Below, in pieces: positions 13,010-23,400 of a DNA stretch of 64,000 bases. A program made the translations under genes and the position numbers. How positions within the stretch are numbered: position 1 is the stretch's first letter; the number at the start of each line of letters is the position of its first letter. A model generated the notes under the pieces. The model was given only the letters and a program-made list of their open reading frames with translations, did no database searches and was not told the origin of the DNA. This DNA comes from Sphagnum compactum (Eukaryota > Bryophyta > Sphagnopsida > Sphagnales), in assembly GCA_965153455.1 (NCBI GenBank), contig OZ234503.1, positions 5,642,001 to 5,706,000 on the forward strand, in the 5' to 3' direction.

Positions 13010-13745
13010 ATCTTTGATTAAGAACAATTGCACAATACAAACTTGCTATTGTTTCTTTAAAGTCCTACCATTCAAAATTTTAATTGTAAAATCTCTTAAT
13101 ATTTGTTCTTTAACATTACATTTTGAAGATGTCCTTGCATATTCAAATTTATTAGCATCACATATCCTTTGTTTAAATGAAACAAAAATAAGAAATGTTC
13201 ATCTAATTCAAAAATTTACAATGTTTTATCACAAAAGTTTCATATATTATCATGTTATGATGAACATGGCACTATGGTACTTTATGATGACAAAAGTGTC
13301 TTTGATAGAAAGCACAACAATTACAAATTTTGGTGTTAAACTTATCACCACACTTTTTAATGACAACACACGAAAAGCATTATACATGATTGCAATATAT
13401 AAACTTCCCAAAATGCAAGTGTCACATTTTAATTCTATCTTAAAAAAACATTGTATAAAAAATGCTTTCACATTATCCAATCGTAATAATTGGAGATTCA
13501 ATATAGACTTTTTAACAAAAACAAATCAATCATTAACATTACAAGTATTCATGAATAAATAAAATTCATTTTTATAGAAAACACCACTATTAATGACACA
13601 CAAATAGATTACATATGGACAAATGCACAAATACAACAATGTCATTCTGGAACGACACAAGCATATTGGACATATCATAAACCCATTTATTTTGCTTTCA
13701 AATTACCCAATTTGTATTACCACACAATACCACAAAATGACTTGA
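13010..13745 (+). pseudogene. EEP endonuclease domain of Helentron, broken
   Basis: The open frame at 13014-13562 includes SLNICSLTLHFEDVLAYSN, the motif LCLNETKI (about 13173-13195, the conserved N-E of the EEP active site) and, after a one-base frame slip, IGDFNIDFLTK at about 13490-13523 (the GDxN motif). Further on, INDTQIDYIWTNAQIQQCHS and TYHKPIYFAFKLPN (13590-13720) carry the D-x-I and terminal H motifs of the family. This domain is thought to have been acquired from a CR1-like non-LTR retrotransposon. The frameshift before the GDFN motif and the stop at about 13560 mark it as inactive. Confidence 0.82.
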
Positions 13746-13760
13746 TAACACATAATGCAC

Positions 13761-15084
13761 GTACACCAAAACACATACAAATAAATCACAAAATAATATA
13801 TTAAAATGTAAATGGCAAGGCCATAGTGTGAGGACACAACCCTTGTTCAACTGGGAAAAAAATGGCACATTAAGAAGCCTAGTTTGGTGTCTTCATGGAT
13901 GAGGAACTAGTTTGCTCATCATGGATGTTGTCATACATCCACGAACAATTGCCGCATTGATAATAATCTAAGCTTTTGTTCTCTTTCTCTCACACACACA
14001 CTTTCTTTCTTTCTTTCTCCCTGTCTCTTTCTTCGTTTCTCTTGTTTTGATTTCTGAGCGTGAAGCTTTTTTATTTTTTGGTTTGTGCTTGCTGCTGTCG
14101 CAAGGGAGAATTAGAGTACCAAGTTTGTTCCCAAGGGCAACAACATTGATTTGGGACAGAGATTATTATTAGGGAGCGGATTTTTTAAAAAATAACAGAG
14201 CTGGAAGAAGAAGACATAGGGTTTTGTGTTTCTCCAAACTCCAAATGGTTCAGAAGAAGCAAGGTACCATGTGTTTCGCAACTCTCCCTCCCCGCTTTCT
14301 CTCAATCAATTCGCATACCTAATAGAATGTTTCATCAACCGTCTCAGAATGTGCATCAAAATGTCTTTATCTCTGCGAACTTCTTCCTACTCTTGTTTTA
14401 TTCATCGTGGTGAGAAAAAAAGACATGGGAAAAGCAATAACTTTTTCTTCTTTTTTTTGATCGGAGTCTTTTGTGAGTGAATGAATAATGCACAATGCAG
14501 CTTTTCTAAATCGATATTCTATTTTAGGGTTTAGGGTTTTTAGTTGGTTGTAGATCTGGTGAACTTATTATGTTTTTTGTGGATTCTTGGAATGTGTGTT
14601 TTCATAAAGCTCTGGTGAATTCTACTGTTTTTGAAGAGAAAAGGCGAATTGTGTATGAAGTGTGTGAAACGGATGACGTTCTTCAGGTCCTTTTTTTATC
14701 TCTTTGCTAAATCCTATCTTTTATTGTCAGCAATGACACTACTTGTTAAAAATGGAGAGTAAAGAGTGAGTGTTGATGCCTATGTCTTTTTTTTGTGAAA
14801 CTGATGACCTGAATTAAGCTTGAACATTGAAGGGCCATTGCATAGTATTTGTCATCAAAGAAGAGAAATGGACTAAATCCATCATCTCCATTCTGCATCA
14901 GAATCTGGAACTATAGATGATGATACTTGAGCAGTTAAAGCATCTGAAAGTTAGTGCTTCAGCAAACCAAGATGGGGAATGTTTGGACAATGTGTAAGCT
15001 GTTGTCCTGATAGAAAATCATTGTCCCTTCCTTGCAAGAGTTGTCAAAAAGCATTTTTAGTATTTTCTGCCATCATTGACAAAA
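13761..15084 (+). promoter_or_regulatory. NPF upstream region and probable 5' leader
   Basis: A CT/CA-rich tract (about 13978-14050) of the kind common in plant 5' leaders is followed by a telo-box-like TTTAGGGTTTAGGG at 14525-14538. No protein-coding exon is evident. A segment at about 14860-15050 is a decayed copy of the one at 15075-15270 (see findings). Promoter position and transcription start cannot be read from the sequence with confidence. Confidence 0.45.
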
Positions 15085-15301
15085 ATGGGGACTAATAATC
15101 CATCATCTCCTGCACATCAGAACTTGGAACTACAGATGATGATTGATCAGTTTAAGCAAGAGCAGTTAAAGCATCTGAAAACTAGTGCTTCACAAACCCA
15201 AGATGAGGAAAGGAATGTTCTGACAATGTCTAAGTTGTTGTCCTGATAAGAAGAACATCATCTGTTCCTGCGATCTTTGTTGAGAAAGGGTTTTTTGATA
15301 T

Positions 15302-18300
15302 GTGCATGTACAGGCAGAGGCACAGAGAACTGATATCCATGCAGACAGGTTCAATTTGACAGGGGATGGTTCTGTTGACAAATATGGCCATCTTGCTGAT
15401 AAGCACAAGACTGGTGGTTGGAGAGCCGCACCTCTTATTTTTGGTACTTTGGTTTTGGATATAGTCCATCACATCAATTTTAAAAAAAAAATCCTCTGCC
15501 AGTCTTCAGTTTTGGAAGTCTTTCATGTCTTGACAAGTGTGGAGGATGGTCATGAGATGGACTATGAAAGTTATAGAAACTAAATTGTTGTAGAAAGACT
15601 CTTTTTGTGACAAAATCTTTCTAAAGACGGTACAAGAAGTACCAATGGAGTAATATGTTCTCTGATCAGGAAGTGGCCCGACAAATAGTTGTGATTGTAT
15701 TGTCACTGTAAAGCCTAGGGTTGACCATTGCTTGTATGGGTTTCCTTCAGGAACTGAAATATGTGAGAGGATGGCAACTTTGGGGCTCCAGAGAAATTTG
15801 GTAACTTATTTCACCAAGAAGATCCACATGACCAACCCACAAGCTGCTAATATGGTGTCCAACTTTGTGGGCACTTTATATCTGACTCCATTTGTGGGGG
15901 GTTTTGTAGCAGATGGTGAGTCAGCCTCCTTTTTAGTAGTATCAAGACATGTGCATAGAACCTCTCAAGCAGTTATTTCTGCAGATTGAAGAGCATCTTG
16001 ATGATAAGAGTGTTTGACAATTTTAAGAAAACTTCGCCGCATGATTTATGGTGTCATGTTTGCTTGCAAGAGTTTTAAGGGTCTGGGTGAAAGAAAACAC
16101 TGGATACCTTTTTTTGTAACTGTTTGCCTTGATAATCCCTGTATGAAACAGCTTACTTGGGGCACTTCTGGACCATAGCAGTATTTGCCTCAATCCAGGT
16201 GGTGGTGAGTGATATGTCAAACTCCTCTTTCTGTGCAAGAAGTGTGTCTAGAACTTCTTGAGTGGGTCCCTGAATTGATGTGGCCACAAGATAGAATGTC
16301 CTACTAGCCAGGAATTGGGTCTTTCTCATCCTACACTTATCATGTATGATAAGCTGAGGCATCAGGATCCAGGAACTTGTATGTTTCTTCTCATTACCTG
16401 TAGGGCATTATCCGCAGCATCTTTCTTCTGGGAAAATTTGCACATCCTGTTAGTGTTCAGTAAATGAATGTACTAGAGTACACATTTGTTGGAACTGAAG
16501 GCTGGGTAATCCATCCTCAAACAAGCTATTCTACAGATTCCTCCTCAAAGGTCATAACTGGTTTGAGAAGAAGATTGTATAATTTGGAAGGATTCACTCT
16601 AAGTTTGTGGGACACTACCCATGTATGTAATTGTATGCTGAAAGCAGGAGACCTGCTATGCAAGGAAAGCTTGTTATCTCTGGAGGTTCAACATACATCT
16701 GATATGTTGGTGACATATTTCTCTGCTCTTTTAAATGCTCAAAAAATCACACAGATAATTGTGCACATTTGTGCCACATCTCAAACAAGATGTGAGGCGG
16801 AGAAGTCAATGGAGATCTAAGTTGAATTTGGAATTTGATGCTTGCAGGGAATGGTGTGTTTGACATTATCAGCTGCAATACCATCACTCAAGCCACCTCC
16901 ATGCCCATCCAATAACAAAACTGGATGTCAGGCAGCTTCTGGCTACCAGATAGGTGTGCTACATGTGGGACTGTATCTGATAGCTTTTGGGAATGGTGGT
17001 ATCAAACCCAATGTTTCCACTTTGGGGGCTGACCAGTTTGATGACAGTGATCCTAATGAGCGAAAGCATTTGTCAAATTTCTTCAACTGGTTCTACTTCA
17101 TCATCTCCATTGGATCCCTACTTTCTGTTACTGTCTTCATTTACATACAGGTGAAAATAATTCTAATGCTTCAGGTTGGTTATAAGAGTTTTACTGTAGC
17201 AGAGCTTTTGCATGTACATTAGCTGAACAGTCCCTGAACAAAAGCAATCAGTAGATGATTTCACAAGGAACCAGATATACAGATCCATAACCCTTACATT
17301 CAAAGTGCTGTGGGAAGGACTTCAGGACAATGTCGGTTTCGGTTGGGGATTTGGGATTCCAGCTGCAGTTATGATTTTGGCTGTGGTCATTTTTCTGGTG
17401 GGTTCAAAGATATACCGGTTTAAGGCAGCCCAAGGGAGCCCATTGGCTACCATAGCACAGGTAGTCATTGCTGCAGCTTGGAAGTGGCATCTTGGACCTG
17501 TAAGTGAGAATGTGCTTTATGCAGGTCCTGTTCATGGGAATGGACCACTGGAGAAGCTTTGTCATACTGAACAATTTCGGCAAGTCCCACCCCTGTACAC
17601 CCACCATATAGACATCAAAACACAAATAGAAGTGAAGAACAGAAAGAACAGAAATAGATGACAGGATGTGAGATTTTGATTGAGATGAGTGCACAAGCCT
17701 AAGGAAGAATCTGCTTCAGCTCATTGAGCTGTCACAGGAGTTGCATCTATGTTGACTAGCAATATTGGTTGACAACCAAACTGACAAAATATGCATCCGT
17801 AGCAAGATAACTCAACCAAGCCAGTGGTCAGTTCTGCAATAACTATGCAATAAGTTGACCCACTCTAATATTACAAAACCTACAGTCCAATTAACAAAAA
17901 CACTTGTTGGCCAAGGAGTGATACCTGTTCTGTTATATGTCTGATCTCCTTTTAGTCTCCTGACACCATGAGTGGTTGTTGTTGTGGCCTGAAATGTCAC
18001 GCAGGTGTCTTGACCGAGCGGCAGTTCCAGTTGGGAAATTGGAAGATGGTAGAGGGCCTGTAAGCCCATGGACATTGTGCTCTGTATCTCAAGTGGAAGA
18101 AGTAAAGATGATTATTAGGGTTTTACCAATATGGGTGAGCACAATACTTGTTTGGACTGCCCTCTCTCAAATGGAGACTTTCTCTGTGGAAGTGGGATCC
18201 ACTATGGACCGTCGGGTGGGATGCTATTTCTCCTTTCCCCCTGCTTCATTATCTGTCTTCGAGCTTGTCAATGTATTACTGATACTCCCACTCTATGATA

Positions 18301-18842
18301 AGCTACTGGTACCCTATCTGCGTCGATTTACAGGCGTCCCTCAAGGTATTACAATGCTTCAGCGAATAGGTACTGGACTTGTGTTCTCAATTTTGGCTAT
18401 GCTGGTTGCAGCTCTAGTGGAAAGGAGACGGGTACAGGTAGCAAGAGAATATGGGTTATTGGATGACCCAGATACAACAATTCCAATGACCATATTTTGG
18501 TTAATTCCACAATACTTCCTTCGTGGAAGTACTGAAATCTTCACTCAAGTTGGGCAACTTGAATTTTTCTATAATGAAGCTCCTGATAGGATGCGAAGTT
18601 TGGGTACTGCAATCTACTTGAGTACAATTGCTTGTGGCCATTTTCTCAGCACTGTACTGGTCATGACAGTAAATAAGGTGACACAGAAGGGGAACCATCA
18701 GGGCTGGCTTACAGACAACTTGAATCATAGTAGACTAGATTACTTCTACTTTCTTCTTGCAGGTTTAAGTGCTGCAAATTTTGTATTTTTCCTTTCCTGT
18801 GCTCGGTGGTATAGGTACAAGAAGAAAGAGAATTTCAGATAA
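15302..18842 (+). CDS. NPF/PTR-family (NRT1/PTR) proton-coupled transporter
   Basis: Six coding exons join in phase: 15302-15443, 15751-15915, 16152-16204, 16848-17150, 17326-17579 and 18005-18842 (TAA at 18840-18842). They give 584 aa, the usual NPF length. The product is a 12-helix major-facilitator transporter of nitrate, peptides or hormones. Seen directly: KTGGWRAAPLIFG, then the proton-coupling ExxER motif (E50-R54, TEICER), GGIKPNVSTLGADQFDD and FFNWFYF of the PTR signature in exon 4, and IPQYFLRGSTEIFTQVGQLEFFY plus DRMRSLGTA near the C-terminus (quoted pieces are adjoining). The fifth intron starts GCAAGT and ends GCAG, a GC-AG intron. The start is uncertain: ATG 15302 is in frame but directly precedes a possible acceptor (CAG at 15311-15313), so an upstream exon from ATG 15085 may supply the true N-terminus. 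Substrate and subfamily cannot be assigned from sequence. It is convergent with VPS51. Confidence 0.9.
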
Positions 18843-20472
18843 TATGATACAGTTTGGAAAACAAATTGAGTTCAATGAGCATCAACAGCCAAAAGGGGAT
18901 GCCTTCATGTAAATTCTCTACCCCAAACTCTGCATCCTGGTTGAAATTAGCCTAATTTTGATCTTGTGCTATTGAATGCACCACCTTGATATGAGACAAT
19001 CCTCTCACATGGAAGTTTGTGACTTGAGAGTAGCTTGTGGTAGTGGTTTCATTTCATCTGTCTGTCAATGTGAGATGTGAGAATTTGTCAAAATAAGAGG
19101 ATTACAACCTTGTAATGTAACCTCTCTTGAAAGGTTAAATATCTTTCCATAGTGTAGATTCAGCATATCCAAAGAGCATTTTAATGCTGCAGGTTTGGTT
19201 GAGTAGTGCTCTTCAATTCTCTAAATAGTTTTCTGAATTGTTTCTTGCAACTCACATCAGTTATAGAATTGTCACATTACTGATTATGCACTGTCAATTC
19301 TTGAATGCAAGAGGGTTTGACAATCAAACTTGTAGTTCAATGTAAGGGGGTTTTGAGTATCAAGTAGTGCTGCAAAGTTCTTCGCCTTTAAAGAGAACTC
19401 CCAGTCTTGGGTTTGATAAAAAAAATTGGGAGGTTCTTGAGGTGCAGGTTTTCATCCTATTTTTAAACCTTGCAGTTCTAGTTCTGGCACATTTCTCCAA
19501 ATTCAAGAACCTTCAGCCCAGTTAAATAATTGGGTCCGGTTCCATGTACACATTATGCACTCCCCTATTGTAGACATTGTAAACATGTGGAGTTCAACAA
19601 CTAAAAAAATTTAATACCATGAAGACAAATGGGTGTGAAGCACAGAACAGGCCCCACAGAACACAACGAGTTACAGTTTCTGCATTAGGTGTTAAGAGAA
19701 ATGGCAAACAAAGAGTTACAGTTTCTGCATTAGGTGTTAAGAGAAATGGCAAACAAAGACTTTGAAACTCTGGCTTTGCAAATCTAGCAACCGGGATGAA
19801 CCAACATCCAGCCGCACACCATCCACAAGATGCCTGTTATGGATCAGTTGTGAATGAACTTCAACTCTGAGTTTTAATCTGGTTTTGCCTTGGTAACCCA
19901 TTCTGTAAGAAGTAGGTCCCATGTCTGCGGTTGGGAAATAAGTGATGTCTAGGTGAGCAGATGATCTATGCACAGGAAAGGGCTGTGCTAGCTTCTGAAG
20001 ATATCACCCCCCTCCTCTATAGTTTTATTCCCGACCTAATTGTCTAGTTCTCAGTTCAGATTTGGACTTCTTCAATTCTCCAATTTGGTCACTATGAGAA
20101 GTGCACCTGTAACACCATCTGGTACCTAGTACCATTATGAAGTAGCTCTATGACTGCCTATGCCTTCGGTTATGACCTTTGTTCATAATTCCTTCGGTTC
20201 ATCTATCTCCTCTTAATGAAGACTATCCAAGTCTTAACAGCATCGCAAGGGTTCAGCAATTCCTGAACATTGCTTTAACTTACCAATGTTCCTCACATAC
20301 AAAGGTGTCCAAAACAAATGGCCCACAAAAGTTTATTTACTGTTTATTAGAACTCCAGAAAGCAGCACATTCTCTGATGTGCACAGGATTTCAGAGCAAC
20401 TAGATAGCCTGCATCCCATAGGTATTTTGCACCATAACAATGACTAATGAATTCAGATTGCCTACACTACCA
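18843..20472. other. Convergent intergenic region between NPF and VPS51
   Basis: This holds the 3' untranslated regions of both genes. No further coding exon is seen. A 45-bp perfect direct duplication lies inside it at 19670-19759. Confidence 0.6.
19670..19759. repeat. Perfect 45-bp tandem duplication
   Basis: GTTACAGTTTCTGCATTAGG through GGCAAACAAAGA occurs at 19670-19714 and again at 19715-19759 without differences, which indicates a recent duplication. Confidence 0.95.
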
Positions 20473-23400
20473 TCATTTATGTGAAGTTGATTTTGAGGAC
20501 TCCTTTTTGGCCAACTTGGCTTGCACAAGTTTGTCCAAAATGGCCATCTCTAGTGGAACTGCATCTAGGCATCGCTCTGCTGCTGCCAAACAGACCTGCA
20601 TGACCACACACCAATGTCCCACCCCTTAGGGAAACCTAAGAAAAATTAGACATGATCCATGTAGTGGTGTTGAATTATGATCTTTATGAGTGTGGAAGCA
20701 CAAGCCACTGAATCCTGAAACAAGGCCTGAGCTGTTGATAAACAACGCTTTTGGTCCTGGAATTCCATGCCTAAGTCAACCATGGGTCTCAACCTGACAA
20801 TGGGTGAAAAACTGATCTACATTTTTGGCTGCCTGGAAACACTAACAAGAACCAGTAACTAGTCCCCCCCCCCAATTATGGAATTGTCGGCATCAATGCT
20901 CAAGAGATGCATAACTGAAGACCTTCCTCTCTTTACAGCCACCAACTACCCAATTCAAGATGAAGCCTAATTCGTAACCAGTCTTACAAGAAAACTTAAA
21001 AGAGTGTGGAAATAATAAATCTACTTGACACATGCCAGATGGGACATGATTCCCTCATTGAATATGTTCCTTTCAAATGGACCTGGATCAGACTGCTTGA
21101 TGATTGTGAGACAAGAAGACCATAAGATTAGAGAAAGAGAGGTCACCACGTACTTCATCAAGAAGAAAATCAACCACAGTTTCATTGTCCAAAAGATTGT
21201 GCAATGGGTCTCGCAAATAGTGCATGTCAAGCTGTATTTGTTGGTAGCCACTGCGATTGAAAGTTTGGAGCCGAACACATTCTTGAAAGCTTTTCAATGT
21301 CATCTTCACCACAGTTGACACCACAGATGCCTGGAAAAGAAAGATGATATCAATCTTCTAGACAGGGAAATACACAACATCCACCTATAAGAGCACCATC
21401 CATGAAAAACTCATACAACAGATTTTCTTCTTCTCAGGCTTGTGCAGATGGTGGCTCTACAGCAGCCTGAATAGAGCAAGGACATAATGCCCATTACAAA
21501 ACATTCAATTCAAGTCTTGACGTTCCCTGAACCCTGAACTGTAATATTTACCTGGTTAAACTCGAGCTTTGTAAAGATCTCAACTCGTTCAGTGAAAAGC
21601 TTTGCGACATCTCGTTCCAACAACTGGTTTCGTGCTCGGTGAGACATATTGGAGCGATGAGAAGCGCCAGAATAGCCATCCTCCCTTGTTGAGGCACTTC
21701 GAGAGGAGCCTATACTGCCTGAACTGTCAGTATGTCGGTGTGTTCGAGTGGAGCCTGGGTCAAGCAGTTGTTGTACTTCCCCTTCTAGTATCTCAACCTG
21801 CCAAACAAAAATATATGAGATTCCCAAGAAAACTCCCAATGATGCTTCAACGATAAATGTTATGTTAGTTCCAGTAAAACTAAAACTTACATATAGTTTC
21901 CAGCAAACCCAAAACTAAGACTAACAAAAATGAGTGCAGTCATAACCTTATGAATGTCACTAACAAAAGTATCAAATCCCATTACCCTCATCATAAATAG
22001 CAGTGACTAGCAGACATAACTTCCCACCAACTTTATTAGCTCCAAAAGGTTTAAGTGTAGATATTTGATAACAAACTGCCCACTGTTTCAAGCAAACAGA
22101 TAAACAAAAATTATATGTCCAGAGTTTCTGTCACATTTCCAGAAGCAACCGGAAAGTTCCAGAACCCACTCAGTAATGATGCAACTCATTTCATTTTAGC
22201 TTGCCCTTGTAGAAGCAAGAATCTAAGTATAAATACACCTAAATGGAGGGTAGCAGTTGAAGCCTCATGAACCCTGAACATATCTTTAAACTGCACAGAA
22301 AACTGCAAAGCAATGTGAACAATAGAAACACCCTCATACATGTTCAGTAACCTTCAATTGCAGCAACATGTATGGTAGTGGGTGGAGACCAATTACAGTT
22401 ATTAACCCATCTATTGAGCTTCTGTCACAAGAGCATAACAGATGCAGTCAACCACATTCTTGCTAGCTCAACAAGACAAAAAAAGTGATGCAAGTGAAAA
22501 GGAAACTGATAAAAAAGAGGAGAACAAAGAGAAGGAAAATCCAAAATAGAACCAAACAATGCAAGAGGAAGATAGGAGAGAAACAATACAAGAAGCTTTA
22601 AGAACATGTTCTTCTGAGGACAACGTGGGAAAAACCTGCCCACTCAGGGTCCAGAAGTCCTTGCAAGAATCATACTGAGATCCAAACAAAGAATCACCAA
22701 AAAAACTCCCCTCTGTTAACAAGATTCTAGTTTGTTCCATTAGAGAAGCAACACACTGGGTAAGAATCATCTATGCACACAATACCAGAACCATCTAGCA
22801 TCCCTTGAATGCAAGGGTAGTTTACCTCTTGCAACAGCAAATCTGCAAACATGCGAACATCTCTTGGTTCCTTGTACTGCATCATCCAGTCAACAAACAT
22901 TTTTCCCAACTGTCAGAATGGTCCAAGTGTCTCCAGCATTTGAAGTCGACAAGCTTCCGTTCTAGCTTTGGCTAAAACCTTGCAGAAAATAATCAAAATT
23001 TTATAGCTTTCTTATAATGCATGTTGTAGTTGCAACACTCTGGAGTCAGAAGACCAAACAAATAGAGCATTCAGAAGACTATTCCTTATTTGGAAGAGCA
23101 AATCAATGCTTCAAGGGCATGTTCCAAGGCTGGACCTTGAGCCAATTGGGGGTCTCCACACTCTTGCGCACCAACACTGACAACTTCTGAGCTTGGACAT
23201 CTACATACTGCCACCACCCCCAAACACATCAAACTGCAAATGTAATGAGATAAGGATCATTTACCCAAATGGACCGTATGAAACACGTGGATGTATTCTG
23301 AGAACAACAAAAAGTCAAGATCAAGACTCTCGGACAGTCTTCCATACCTACAGAAATTGACTGTTACATTGGCAAGACCTGATATAAGGCTTGCATGGGG

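Larger units (their letters stand above)
10550..13760 (+). mobile_element. Helentron-like (non-canonical Helitron) relic
   Basis: Three protein regions appear in order on the plus strand: a Rep/replication-initiator-like segment, a Pif1-type helicase, and an endonuclease/exonuclease/phosphatase (EEP) domain. Among rolling-circle transposons, a C-terminal EEP domain after the helicase marks the Helentron/Helitron2 group rather than canonical plant Helitrons. The frame is broken by many stops and frameshifts, so this copy cannot encode a working transposase. I could not define the terminal sequences; the outer limits given are those of recognisable coding remains. Confidence 0.8.
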
